Below, piece by piece: positions 8,154-16,240 of a stretch of 64,000 nt of DNA. The notes under the pieces are model-generated. The model was not told where the DNA came from and did not search any database. It saw only the letters and a list, made by a program, of their open reading frames with translations. Location of the stretch: contig JBBRNP010000007.1 in NCBI GenBank assembly GCA_038230255.1, positions 132,985 through 196,984 of the forward strand, given 5' to 3'. Source of the stretch: AV40 sp038230255 (GTDB lineage Bacteria; Verrucomicrobiota; Verrucomicrobiia; Chthoniobacterales; UBA10450). The translations under genes and the position numbers were made by a program. Within the stretch, counting starts at the first letter, position 1; each line of letters opens with the position of its first letter.

Positions 8154-8326
8154 GTCATTTCGACCGAAGTGGAGAAATCTCTTAATGTTTCCGAGGAGCG
8201 ATGAAGCCAGAAATATCTAGAGATGTCTCCCGTTCGACTCGCTCCGCTCGCTCAGGACAGGCTCTTATTGTGGCGGCTTCGCCGCTGTAAACTGGATGCA
8301 ACGTCACGTTGCCGCTCGACATGACA
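8154..8326. repeat. GTCAT...ATGAC imperfect palindromic repeat (copy 1)
   Basis: The prfA-prmC gap begins TGTCATTTCGACCGAAG and ends CGCTCGACATGAC, with an internal AAATATCTAGAGATGTCTC word. The same words occur at 11670-11763, 19682-19758 and, more diverged, 20755-20861. The right end overlaps the prmC start: the ATG used by prmC is the ATG of the terminal CATGAC. Confidence 0.7.
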
Positions 8327-9172
8327 AAAACAAAGAGTCTCCTTGAAGTCCTGCAGTCAACGACTGCGTATTTCACCAAGCATCGGATCGAGAACCCGCG
8401 GTTGAATGCGGAGCACTTGCTTGCTCACGCGCTTGGGCGAACACGAATGGAGCTTTATCTCGAATTCGAGCGTCCGCTGAATGACGCCGAACTGGTGCCG
8501 CTACGCGATCTGGTCAAACGCCGCGGGCAAGGCGAGCCGCTTCAGCACGTGTTGGGAACGGTCGAATTTTGCGGTCAAACATTCTTGAGCGACAAACGCG
8601 CGATGGTCCCGCGACCGGAAACGGAGGAGCTCGTTGAGCTCCTCGCGTCACAAGTCCGCGGGCAGAAGTCAGATGTCAGAATCGTGGATGTTGGAACGGG
8701 TAGCGGCGTGATCGCGCTGAGCTTGGCAAAGGAATTTCCGGGAGCGGAAGTTTACGCGGTCGATATTTCCGAAGATGCGCTCGCGCTGGCGCGCCAAAAC
8801 GCGGCTCGACTCGGACTCGAGCGAGTTCATTTTCAAAAAAGCGATCTCCTCGAAAGTTTGTCTGAAAGATTCGATCTGATCGTGGCGAATCTTCCTTATA
8901 TTTCCATGCAAGACCGACATTTGCTCGCGCGCGAAGTGCTGCACGATCCAGAAGTAGCACTCTTTGGTGGACCGAGCGGGGACGAGTTGGTGCGCAAATT
9001 GATCGAAAAAGCGCCGTCGCATCTGCAACCGGGTGGGCTGCTGGCCTTGGAGATTGGCATCGATCAGGGTGAAGGACTTTGCGACTTCCTACGTCAAAAG
9101 AATTATCACGACATCGAGTTGAAAAGGGATTATTCAGGTGCCACTCGTTTCTTATTAGCCAGGTATGGATAA
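8321..9172 (+). CDS. prmC: Release factor glutamine methyltransferase PrmC
   Basis: 283 residues. The N-terminal helical domain (LLEVLQSTTAYFTKHRIENPRLNAE) is the PrmC substrate-binding domain. The SAM-dependent domain has VDVGTGSGVIALSLA near residue 122, and the catalytic NPPY motif appears as ANLPYIS near 195. The enzyme methylates the glutamine of the GGQ motif of release factors in the cytoplasm. It sits between prfA and murA; its last eight bases overlap the murA start, which indicates translational coupling. The start at 8321 reads MTKTKS and its ATG lies in the end of a dispersed repeat, so the native start region may have been replaced. The NLPY variant instead of NPPY is a minor oddity. 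Confidence 0.92.
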   Translation: MTKTKSLLEVLQSTTAYFTKHRIENPRLNAEHLLAHALGRTRMELYLEFERPLNDAELVPLRDLVKRRGQGEPLQHVLGTVEFCGQTFLSDKRAMVPRPETEELVELLASQVRGQKSDVRIVDVGTGSGVIALSLAKEFPGAEVYAVDISEDALALARQNAARLGLERVHFQKSDLLESLSERFDLIVANLPYISMQDRHLLAREVLHDPEVALFGGPSGDELVRKLIEKAPSHLQPGGLLALEIGIDQGEGLCDFLRQKNYHDIELKRDYSGATRFLLARYG

Positions 9173-10424
9173 AATCCGCATTCACGGTGGGCGGCCGCTG
9201 AGCGGTTCGATCAAGATCAGCGGGTCGAAAAATTCTGCCTTGCCGATCCTGGCCGCGACATTGCTGACGCGAGAGCCATGCACGATTCGCCGCGTGCCGG
9301 ACCTGAGCGACACGAATTACATGCTTCAAATTTTGAAGCATCTCGGCGCGGAAGTGGAACGTGCCAGTGGCACGGTCACGATTGCGGCCGCGAAAATAGA
9401 TTCGATCGCGCCTTACGATGTCGTCCGGAGAATGCGTGCTTCAGTTTGCGTGATCGGTCCGCTGCTTGGCCGCTGCAAGGAAGCGACGGTTTCGTTGCCG
9501 GGCGGATGCGTTATTGGCGATCGTCCGATCGATTTGCATTTGAAGGGATTCGAAGCGCTCGGTTCTGCGGTCCGGGTCGAAGGCGGCAACATCAAAGTCT
9601 TCGCCCCTAAATTAAAGGGCGCGATCGTGAACTTGCGCGGAAAATTTGGGCCAACTGTGCTCGGCACCGACAATGTGATGATGGCGGCTGCGCTCGCCGA
9701 CGGAACGACGGTGATCGAAGATGCAGCCCAGGAACCTGAAGTTGTCGATCTCGCAAATTTCCTGAATAAAATGGGCGCAAAGATCGAAGGCGCGGGCACA
9801 CGCCGCATCATCGTCGAAGGCGTAAAGGAATTGCACGGCACCGAGCACGACATCATTCCCGATCGGATCGAAGCCGGAACGTTTCTGGTTGCCGGCGCAA
9901 TTTGCGGGAAAGGCGTGACGATTAAGCGCGCTGAACCTCAGCATCTAACCGCGGTCATCAAAGCGCTGGAGAATTCCGGCTTTCGTATCGGTGTCGAAGA
10001 TAAGGCAGTTACGGTTTCGCCAAACGGCGCGGCAAAACCGCTCGAGATTGCAACCGAAGCGTATCCCGGTTTCCCGACCGACATGCAGGCCCAAATGTGC
10101 GCACTGCTTTCAACCACACGCGGCTTGAGTTCGATCACCGAAAACATTTTTCCGCAACGCTATATGCATGTGGCAGAGCTGAAACGAATGGGCGCACACA
10201 TGGAGCTGGAAGGCGCGACCGCGCGGATCGAAGGCGTCGATCAACTTCTCGGCGCGCCGGTGATGGCGAGTGATTTGCGCGCGTCGGCCGCGCTCGTGCT
10301 TGCCGGGCTGAAAGCTGATGGAATCACGGAAGTTAGCCGCGTTTATCACATCGACCGCGGCTATGAACATTTGGATGAAAAATTGAGCGAGCTCGGGGCT
10401 CACATTGAGCGCGTGAAAGGATAA
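9165..10424 (+). CDS. murA: UDP-N-acetylglucosamine 1-carboxyvinyltransferase
   Basis: 419 residues, the usual MurA length. It transfers enolpyruvate from PEP to UDP-GlcNAc, the first committed cytoplasmic step of peptidoglycan synthesis. Conserved residues are all in place: K22-N23 in SGSKNSAL, R91 in RRMRAS, the catalytic cysteine C115 in LPGGCVIGDRP (fosfomycin target) and R120. The enzyme also has FPTDMQAQM near residue 305 and the final YEHLDEKLSELGAHIERV. The start overlaps prmC by eight bases. Presence of murA fits a peptidoglycan-containing verrucomicrobium. C115 predicts sensitivity of the enzyme to fosfomycin, unlike the Cys-to-Asp variants found in some chlamydiae and mycobacteria. 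Confidence 0.97.
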   Translation: MDKIRIHGGRPLSGSIKISGSKNSALPILAATLLTREPCTIRRVPDLSDTNYMLQILKHLGAEVERASGTVTIAAAKIDSIAPYDVVRRMRASVCVIGPLLGRCKEATVSLPGGCVIGDRPIDLHLKGFEALGSAVRVEGGNIKVFAPKLKGAIVNLRGKFGPTVLGTDNVMMAAALADGTTVIEDAAQEPEVVDLANFLNKMGAKIEGAGTRRIIVEGVKELHGTEHDIIPDRIEAGTFLVAGAICGKGVTIKRAEPQHLTAVIKALENSGFRIGVEDKAVTVSPNGAAKPLEIATEAYPGFPTDMQAQMCALLSTTRGLSSITENIFPQRYMHVAELKRMGAHMELEGATARIEGVDQLLGAPVMASDLRASAALVLAGLKADGITEVSRVYHIDRGYEHLDEKLSELGAHIERVKG

Positions 10425-10427
10425 ATT

Positions 10428-10796
10428 ATGGAGACGACAACAACGCCAACATCGACATCTACCAGTGTGCGGACATGGTGCGTGCTCGCGCATGCGACGG
10501 CTTTGGTCGGATTCTTGATACCGGTGGCCGGCCACATTGTCGGGCCGCTGATTGTCTGGCTGGCCAAGCGTCAGGATTCACCAGAGATCGACGCGCATGG
10601 CAAGGAATCGATGAACTTTCAGATCTCGATGCTGATCTGGAATGTGATCGCCGGAATTCTTTGTCTGGTCCTGATCGGAATTCCGCTCCTCATTCTGCTG
10701 CACATCCTCAATATTATTTTTGTCATTGTTGCTACGATCCAGGCCAGCGAAGGCAAGCTTTACCGATATCCGCTCACGATCCGGCTGATCAGTTAG
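10428..10796 (+). CDS. DUF4870 small membrane protein
   Basis: A 122-residue protein with a Thr/Ser-rich N-terminus, then about three hydrophobic segments (WCVLAHATALVGFLIPVAGH, a middle HIVGPLIVWLAKR, and a long C-terminal pair around MLIWNVIAGILCLVLIGIP). The HATALVGF...GHIVGPLIVWL and DAHGKESMNFQIS words define DUF4870. Function is unknown; it should sit in the inner membrane. It follows murA by three bases, so it likely shares that transcript. Its stop codon overlaps the stop of the convergent nfo gene (bases 10793-10796, TTAG), leaving no room for a terminator. Confidence 0.85.
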   Translation: METTTTPTSTSTSVRTWCVLAHATALVGFLIPVAGHIVGPLIVWLAKRQDSPEIDAHGKESMNFQISMLIWNVIAGILCLVLIGIPLLILLHILNIIFVIVATIQASEGKLYRYPLTIRLIS

Positions 10797-11674
10797 CGCC
10801 CAATCCGAGCGCGATTTTCAATCAGGCCGCGGAGCGTCTTCATGTTCACGACGTCTTCGCGCAGTTCCTTGTCCTTTGGCGTCTCGAGCACTTTCGGGAT
10901 CTTTTTAAAGCGTCGATCGCGCATGATGAACCGGAACGCGTCGAGACCAATTTGGCCTTTGCCGATGTGCTGATGTCGATCCACCCGTGAGCCGCGCGCA
11001 GTTTTCGAGTCGTTCATGTGAATCGCTGCGAGACGATTGAAGCCAATCAGCCGATCGAATTCGCGAAATGTTTTTTTGGCCCCGGCTTCGCTGCCGATGT
11101 CGTATCCGGCCGCGAAAATGTGCGCGGTATCGAGACAAACGCAGAGTCGTTCCGGGTCGCGCACATGGTCGATAATGTAGGCGAGGTGCTCGAACCTGTG
11201 ACCGAGACATGAACCTTGCCCGGCCGTTGTCTCGAGCGCGATCCGCGTTTTCACTTTCGGGATGCTTCGAAACATCTGATTGATCGATTCGACGATTTTT
11301 TCGAGGCCAGCTTCTTCGCCGGCCCCCAGATGGGCGCCAGGATGCAAAACGAGAAACGGCAGCTCAAGTTGATCGGCCCGCGTAAGCTCCTCGGACAAGG
11401 CACGGATTGAATTGGCGTGAAACTGCGGATTCGTGGCCGCGAGGTTGATCAGATAATTGGCGTGGGCAAAGATCGACAACAGATCGCCGCGTTGTCGGTG
11501 CTTGAGGAAGGCGCGGATTTCGTCGCGCGCGAGCGGGCTCGCGAACCATTGCATGTTGTTCTTCACGAACATCTGGATCGCGGTGCACTTGATCGAACGG
11601 CCGCGCTCGATCGCGGTGTGGACGCCGCCGCCGATCGACATATGCGCGCCGAGAAGGATCCTATCTTTTGTCAT
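10793..11674 (-). CDS. nfo: Endonuclease IV (AP endonuclease)
   Basis: 293 residues, matching the TIM-barrel endonuclease IV family that cuts DNA 5' to abasic sites during base-excision repair using three zinc ions. Visible zinc ligands and motifs: GAHMSIGGGVHTA at residues 9-21, HANYL near 71, HPGAHLGAG near 112, ALETTAGQGS near 148, CLDTAHIFAAGYD near 184, HMNDSK near 221 and a final VLETPKD. The start ATG (11674) falls in the end of a dispersed GTCATGTCGAGCGG repeat, as with prmC, so both proteins begin M-T-K. The gene is convergent with the DUF4870 gene. Confidence 0.95.
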   Translation of the reverse strand: MTKDRILLGAHMSIGGGVHTAIERGRSIKCTAIQMFVKNNMQWFASPLARDEIRAFLKHRQRGDLLSIFAHANYLINLAATNPQFHANSIRALSEELTRADQLELPFLVLHPGAHLGAGEEAGLEKIVESINQMFRSIPKVKTRIALETTAGQGSCLGHRFEHLAYIIDHVRDPERLCVCLDTAHIFAAGYDIGSEAGAKKTFREFDRLIGFNRLAAIHMNDSKTARGSRVDRHQHIGKGQIGLDAFRFIMRDRRFKKIPKVLETPKDKELREDVVNMKTLRGLIENRARIGR

Positions 11675-11763
11675 GTCGAGCGGAGTCGAGACATCTCTAG
11701 ATATTTCCGATCAAAGCAAGGCCAGGCAACAGTAAGAAATTCCTCGACTTCGCTCGGAATGAC
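11670..11763. repeat. GTCAT...ATGAC imperfect palindromic repeat (copy 2)
   Basis: It begins GTCATGTCGAGCGGAGTCG and ends CTCGACTTCGCTCGGAATGAC, with the shared CATCTCTAGATATTTC word between. The left CAT is the complement of the nfo start codon. It lies between nfo and an esterase gene on the same strand and otherwise contains nothing. Confidence 0.75.
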
Positions 11764-11782
11764 AAAAGGCTGAAACGGACAG

Positions 11783-12493
11783 CTACAACTTCGATAAATA
11801 ATACGGCAGCATGTCGCGCCAGTAATTCCAATCGTGACCGCGCCATTTGCCATCGTCAATCCAGTGTTGAATTCCTTTCGAGTTCAGAATTTCCGAAAGC
11901 TGATAGGATTCGTGGCGAGTGTTGTCCCATTCGCCGGTACCGATGATGATGCCCATGTGATTATATTTCCATGGGTCGGTCGTGTTCGGCAGATATTCGT
12001 ACGGGCTGTTGAAATAAATATTGTCGTCGTGATAGCCGTCGAAAAAATCGCTGATGTCGAACGAGCCGCTCAAACTGATGAAGTGACTGACCAGATCGGG
12101 ATGCCGAAAGGCGATGTTGCCCGCGTGATAGGCGCCGAGACTGGCCCCGCAGACCGCGACGCGGTGTGATGAACTTTCTTTTCGCGCAAGATCGAACACA
12201 TCGCGCACGATTACATTTTCGTAAGCGTTATGCGTTCGCATCCGATCGGCCGGGTGAATCGCTTTGTTGTAAAAACTGTCGAGATCGATCGCGTCCGGAC
12301 AATAGACGGTGACTTTGCCAGCATCGACGTAGCTCGCGACTGAACCGACCAGGCCGAAATCTTTGTTCTGGTAATAACTGCCGAACGAGGTCGGAAACAA
12401 AATCAAGGGCAGTCCGCCACCGTTTCCGAACGCGAGCATTTCAAACTCGCGGTTGAGCCAGGGTGTGTGCCATTTGATGTGACGTTCGTTCAT
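11783..12493 (-). CDS. Putative esterase (esterase D / alpha-beta hydrolase family)
   Basis: A 236-residue alpha/beta hydrolase without a signal peptide. The nucleophile elbow is CGASLGAYHAG near residues 114-124 (catalytic serine within GASLG), preceded by DVFDLARKE. A GHDWNYWRDMLP near the C-terminus supplies the catalytic histidine, as in the family of Fes/antigen-85-like esterases (PF00756). The native substrate is not known. A second, different esterase of the same superfamily is divergently encoded at 12648, so the two may share the intergenic region, which contains a 69-bp miniature element. Confidence 0.8.
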   Translation of the reverse strand: MNERHIKWHTPWLNREFEMLAFGNGGGLPLILFPTSFGSYYQNKDFGLVGSVASYVDAGKVTVYCPDAIDLDSFYNKAIHPADRMRTHNAYENVIVRDVFDLARKESSSHRVAVCGASLGAYHAGNIAFRHPDLVSHFISLSGSFDISDFFDGYHDDNIYFNSPYEYLPNTTDPWKYNHMGIIIGTGEWDNTRHESYQLSEILNSKGIQHWIDDGKWRGHDWNYWRDMLPYYLSKL

Positions 12494-12508
12494 CGGAAGA
12501 TCGGATCA

Positions 12509-12577
12509 GACAGAATTAACAGAATGATTTGAATGGTCCTGCTGCCGAACATTCGGATTGATTCTGTTCATTCTGTC
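12509..12577. mobile_element. 69-bp miniature inverted-repeat element (empty copy of the GxxExxY element)
   Basis: Left end GACAGAATTAACAGAAT, right end GATTCTGTTCATTCTGTC; the reverse complement of the right end, GACAGAATGAACAGAATC, matches the left at 16 of 17 positions. The same ends bound the 461-bp GxxExxY unit at 33320-33780. The interior is only about 33 bp and non-coding. It lies between two divergent esterase genes. Confidence 0.7.
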
Positions 12578-12647
12578 AAAGTAATTTCGTTTTTGCCGCA
12601 GCCAATGGCGGTGGACAAGCTCGACATCTTCAACGAAGCGTTTCGGT

Positions 12648-13460
12648 TTGAAAGCGAAACACACCCTTACCGGAAACATCAAGCGGCATCGCGCTTTCCA
12701 TTCCAAAGTTTTGGGAAATCGGCGCGACGTGCTGGTTTATTTGCCGCCAGGATACAGCCGTTTTTCGAGAACACGTTATCCGGTGTTGTATTTGCACGAC
12801 GGGCAGAATGTTTTCGACGCCGCGACTTCGTTTACCGGAGTCGAGTGGGGCGTTGATGAAACGGCGCAGCGATTGATCCGCCAAAAATTAATCGAGCCGT
12901 TGATCATCGTGGCGGTAGCGAACATCGGCGAAGAACGGATCCATGAATATGCGCCGACGCCGGCCGTGATCGAACCGAAAGATCATCCGAAAAAACACAG
13001 CCGCGGCCTGGCGCGAATCTACGGACAATTCCTGATTGAAGAATTGAAGCCGTTCATCGATCGAAAATATCGGACGAAACCCGAAGGAGAATTCACCGGA
13101 CTTGGTGGATCGTCGCTCGGCGGTTTGGCGACTCTGGCGATGGGAATTTTATTTTCCGAAACGTTCACGCGCTTAATCGTAATGTCGTCATCGATTTGGT
13201 GGGACGACTACGCGATCTTTCGGCTGGTGGGCATCCTGGCAGAAAAACCGCCTCTGAAAATCTGGCTCGACACCGGCACGGCCGAGCCCGGGTGGGAACA
13301 GGCGCGCGAGCTGCGTGATGGTTTGATCGACGAAGGTTGGCAGCTGGATGTCGATCTTAAGTATCTCGAGGTCGAAGGCGCGGGTCACAATGAAGCGGCC
13401 TGGGCGATGCGCGTCGAGCCGGCGCTGCGATTTTTGTTTCCGCCAAGCACGAGCACGTGA
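12648..13460 (+). CDS. Putative esterase with GSSLGG nucleophile motif
   Basis: A 270-residue alpha/beta hydrolase of the PF00756 type. It has RDVLVYLPPGY, YPVLYLHDGQNVFD (typical of the family) near residue 47, GLGGSSLGGLATL with the catalytic serine near 150, the acid region LKIWLDTGTAEPGWEQ, and GAGHNEAAWAMR near 250 for the histidine. No signal peptide is seen with the TTG start at 12648; the N-terminus MKAKHTLTGNIKRHRAFHS makes this plausible, though no strong ribosome binding site is visible. Homologues are often annotated as enterochelin-esterase-like or iron-siderophore hydrolases, but nothing nearby supports siderophore use. Confidence 0.78.
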   Translation: MKAKHTLTGNIKRHRAFHSKVLGNRRDVLVYLPPGYSRFSRTRYPVLYLHDGQNVFDAATSFTGVEWGVDETAQRLIRQKLIEPLIIVAVANIGEERIHEYAPTPAVIEPKDHPKKHSRGLARIYGQFLIEELKPFIDRKYRTKPEGEFTGLGGSSLGGLATLAMGILFSETFTRLIVMSSSIWWDDYAIFRLVGILAEKPPLKIWLDTGTAEPGWEQARELRDGLIDEGWQLDVDLKYLEVEGAGHNEAAWAMRVEPALRFLFPPSTST

Positions 13461-13467
13461 TCGGGAA

Positions 13468-14256
13468 TTACTGCAAAAACTTTCCGTAAACCTGAAAGAC
13501 GCGGGTGAAACCGCCAACGAACTCCTTGTCTTTCTGGTAACTGAATTCGCGCTTCGCTGGCAGCCATTCCAAATGGCGCGGCGCATCGGGATGGTTGGGA
13601 TCATAAACCAGATAATGATCGGTGCCGTCGGCGGAGCGAGGGTGATCGTGTTTATAAACGAGAACCGAATGGTTGATGTGTAGAATTGGGAAATCCGAAA
13701 GATAGGCGATAAAAAATTCGCCGCGCGCCAACGTTTGCTCGAGTTGATCGTGCGCTTTCGCCTGATAATTCTTGTTGTGGAGATAAAACATCCGGGCATT
13801 TCCGGGCCGCAGGTAAGCGACCCAGCCGAGACCGATGTTTCGCTGCATCAATCGAGTGTGGGCCTGGCTCATCTCGCGCAAGTTGTGATAACCGGGAAAG
13901 ACGATCCGCTTTTCCGGCGGCAACGGATCGTGCCAGGGCGGTTTCCGCGTGACCGCTCGAATGCGATTGTGGAGCTCGCTTTCATCTAACCGCGGAGCAT
14001 TCGGCTCGAAGCGCGCGAACTTGTAGAACTGCTCGGCCGCGCGGGTCATCACGAAACAGCGCCGCGTGTAGCGGTCCGATTTGCGACCCCAACGCGAAAC
14101 AACTTCGCCGTTGTGGTACTCGAACACGGTCGTATTCGCGAACGCGAGCGTATCCCGCCGAAAATTGAAACCTTCGGCAGAGCCGGCTTTCGCGGTAACG
14201 ACCGCCAGAAAAATCGTGGCAAAAAATCCCCAAGATCGACAGTGCCCGAGTTGCAT
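13468..14256 (-). CDS. Hypothetical exported protein
   Basis: 262 residues with an N-terminal hydrophobic segment (WGFFATIFLAVVTAKAGSAEG) consistent with a signal peptide. I do not recognise the family. The mature part has VFEYHNGEVVSRWG, a helical region, and a C-terminal half with HINHSVLVYKHDH and GTDHYLVYDPNHPDAPRHLEW. The latter resembles the histidine/asparagine end of papain-like or NlpC/C39-type folds, but no matching cysteine motif is obvious. It converges with the esterase gene (7-base gap) and lies 6 bases downstream of accA on the same strand, so it may be the last gene of that transcript. The dispersed 10-mer at 14232-14241 falls in its first codons in a frame reading CRS. Confidence 0.6.
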   Translation of the reverse strand: MQLGHCRSWGFFATIFLAVVTAKAGSAEGFNFRRDTLAFANTTVFEYHNGEVVSRWGRKSDRYTRRCFVMTRAAEQFYKFARFEPNAPRLDESELHNRIRAVTRKPPWHDPLPPEKRIVFPGYHNLREMSQAHTRLMQRNIGLGWVAYLRPGNARMFYLHNKNYQAKAHDQLEQTLARGEFFIAYLSDFPILHINHSVLVYKHDHPRSADGTDHYLVYDPNHPDAPRHLEWLPAKREFSYQKDKEFVGGFTRVFQVYGKFLQ

Positions 14257-14262
14257 TCCCAG

Positions 14263-15243
14263 TTATGAACGCGCGGAACTCGTTTTCGTCTCGGCGAAGT
14301 TGCCGAGTTTGCGAAATTTGTCGTAACGCTTCTTGAGCAACTGATCGACCGGCGTGGCGATGATATCCTCAAGGTTCCGTCGCAACGCTGTGCCGAGGTT
14401 CGCCGCGGCCGTTTCGTAATCGCGGTGTGCGCCGCCTTCGGGTTCGTCCACGATTTCGTCGACCACGCCCAATTTCAACAAATCTTGCCCCGTGAGTTTC
14501 AGTGCTTCCGCGGCTTCGGGCGCATGTTTGCGGTCGCGCCACAAAATCGCGGAGCAAGCTTCAGGGCTGATGACTGAGTAGTAGGCGTTTTCCAAAATCA
14601 AAACGCGGTCGGCCACTCCAATTCCGAGCGCGCCGCCCGAACCGCCCTCGCCGATGACCGCGGCGATAATCGGTATTCGCAAGTTCATCATCTCGCGCAG
14701 ATTGACCGCGATCGCTTCGGAGATGTGGCGTTCTTCGGAACCGATTCCCGGAAACGCGCCCGGAGTGTCGATCAACGAAATCACCGGCATTCCGAATTTT
14801 TGCGCGAGCTCCATTAGCCGAAGTGCTTTGCGATAACCTTCGGGATGTGCGCAGCCGAAGTTGCGCATCACGTTTTCTTTGGTGTTGCGCCCCTTTTGAT
14901 GGGTAATGACTACGCAGCGTTGCGAATCAAGCATGGCAAGTCCGCTCGGCATCGCTTTGTCATCGGCGAAATGCCGATCGCCGTGGAGTTCGGTCCAACC
15001 AGTGAAACAACGCTCGATATAATCGAGCGCAAACGGTCGTTGCACATGCCGGGCAATCTGAACCCGCTGCCACGCGCTCAAGTTGCCGTAAACCTGGCGG
15101 CGGGTGTCGCGCAGTTTGGCTTCGATCGCTTCCACTTCGGAATCAAGATCGACATCGTGCTCGCGCGAATGCGACTTCAAATCCTGCAAGCGCCGCTCCA
15201 GTTCGAGGATCGGTTTTTCAAAATCGAGCGGTTGCAGGTCCAT
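14263..15243 (-). CDS. accA: Acetyl-CoA carboxylase carboxyltransferase subunit alpha
   Basis: 326 residues, full length. With AccD it transfers the carboxyl group from carboxybiotin to acetyl-CoA to make malonyl-CoA for fatty-acid synthesis. Family text runs throughout: FEKPILELERRLQDL at the start, VQIARHVQRP, WTELHGDRHFADDKA, GRNTKENVMRNFGCAHPEGYRKALRLM near 140-165, the oxyanion glycines in VIGEGGSGGALGIGVADRV near residue 205, and YSVISPEACSAILWRD. It starts 4 bases after the upstream LysM gene stop, an operon-like arrangement. Confidence 0.95.
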   Translation of the reverse strand: MDLQPLDFEKPILELERRLQDLKSHSREHDVDLDSEVEAIEAKLRDTRRQVYGNLSAWQRVQIARHVQRPFALDYIERCFTGWTELHGDRHFADDKAMPSGLAMLDSQRCVVITHQKGRNTKENVMRNFGCAHPEGYRKALRLMELAQKFGMPVISLIDTPGAFPGIGSEERHISEAIAVNLREMMNLRIPIIAAVIGEGGSGGALGIGVADRVLILENAYYSVISPEACSAILWRDRKHAPEAAEALKLTGQDLLKLGVVDEIVDEPEGGAHRDYETAAANLGTALRRNLEDIIATPVDQLLKKRYDKFRKLGNFAETKTSSARS

Positions 15244-15247
15244 CGCG

Positions 15248-16087
15248 CTAATCGGTAATCGTGACCGGGGTCTTGTTGTTAACGAGACTGCTTAACTCTT
15301 CCACATCCGCCGCGGCGAGGCCAAGTCCCTGCGGAGGCGGCGGTTGGGACAACGCCGGATGTGCCGAATCGGGCACGGAGTAAATTGTGTAGGTCTGCGA
15401 GCTGAGCCGAATCCAGCGCGTGCTCCCAATAAATTCTTTGGTGCCGAAGCCGACGCGCTTGCCACCGTTCCACGCCATCACTTCGGCGACCTTGGCCGTG
15501 ACTTTGGCTGGGACCTTGGCCGGCAATTTCTCCTCGCGGATGTGGTATTGCTTGAAAAACCCGCCGTGATTCAGAACCACGAGCACCTTTGGTTTTCGCT
15601 GAATAACGATGGAGAAATCAGGATGCGAGATGAGCAAGCGCTCGCCGATGTGAAGCATGGTGCCGCTCAAATTGTTCATCCGCATGATGAGCTCGGGCGT
15701 CGATTTCACTTTGCGCGCGACCTTCTGCAAAACGTCGCCTGGTTTGACGATGTATTCTTCTTTCTCAGGCGAGGGCGTGCGCGAGAGAAGAATGCCCACG
15801 TTGACTTCGCCTAACAAGTCCTTGGCTTCGTCGGCGTGGGGACTGGTCGGATATTTTTGGATGAAAGCGGTGAGGGCTGCGCGCGCTTCCGGAATTTTCC
15901 CTTCCTGTCGCAATTTGGCGGCGGCCTCAAAGTCCGGCAGGGTCAGGTCGAGTCTCGGTTCGGGAACGACTTCGCCGCGCTGCTCTTTGCGGACCTGGAT
16001 GTCTTCCTTAAAAACGAAGTTGTACCCGAACCAGGCGGCGCCGCCGAAGATGATGATTGCGAGAAACAGGACAAAGAGCCACTTCAT
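15248..16087 (-). CDS. LysM protein with degenerate L,D-transpeptidase (YkuD-like) domain
   Basis: 279 residues. An N-terminal membrane anchor or signal (WLFVLFLAIIIFGGAAWFGY) is followed by a TPR-like helical stretch, a LysM domain near 110-155 (EEYIVKPGDVLQKVARKVKS...MNNLSGTMLHIGERLLI), and then a region beginning DFSIVIQRKPKVLVVLNHGG that matches the opening of YkuD L,D-transpeptidases. The family's catalytic IHG and SHGC motifs are missing: the first position reads YTIYSVPD and the second PPPQGLGLAAADVEELSSL, yet the flanking DVEEL..LV..TPVTI is intact. It is therefore probably a peptidoglycan-binding pseudo-enzyme in the periplasm. It lies directly upstream of accA. Confidence 0.75.
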   Translation of the reverse strand: MKWLFVLFLAIIIFGGAAWFGYNFVFKEDIQVRKEQRGEVVPEPRLDLTLPDFEAAAKLRQEGKIPEARAALTAFIQKYPTSPHADEAKDLLGEVNVGILLSRTPSPEKEEYIVKPGDVLQKVARKVKSTPELIMRMNNLSGTMLHIGERLLISHPDFSIVIQRKPKVLVVLNHGGFFKQYHIREEKLPAKVPAKVTAKVAEVMAWNGGKRVGFGTKEFIGSTRWIRLSSQTYTIYSVPDSAHPALSQPPPPQGLGLAAADVEELSSLVNNKTPVTITD

Positions 16088-16148
16088 GGTTTGGAATCGC
16101 TAATTTGGTCTATCGCGCGCTGGATTTCCACATCGCTTCCATTGGGAT

Positions 16149-16235
16149 GGTGGATCGGCCGCTCCGCGGGCGATGCTAAATAAATGCGGCTGCGCCGCAC
16201 AAATTAACATCGAGCAAGGGACTGCTCGATCCACC
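16149..16235. repeat. GGTGGATCG...CGATCCACC repeat (copy 1)
   Basis: An 87-bp unit with 9-bp perfect terminal inverted repeats GGTGGATCG/CGATCCACC, inner words GGCCGCTCCG and CGAGCAAGGGACTGCTCG, and a small central hairpin CGGCTGCGCCGC. The same unit in opposite orientation is at 23089-23178. It sits between two minus-strand genes and contains no coding sequence. Confidence 0.75.
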
Positions 16236-16240
16236 CATGC

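Noticed and set aside
10793..10796. Possible frameshift where the DUF4870 and nfo genes overlap
   Set aside because: The overlap is simply two convergent stop codons sharing TTAG; the same arrangement occurs at 46951-46954.
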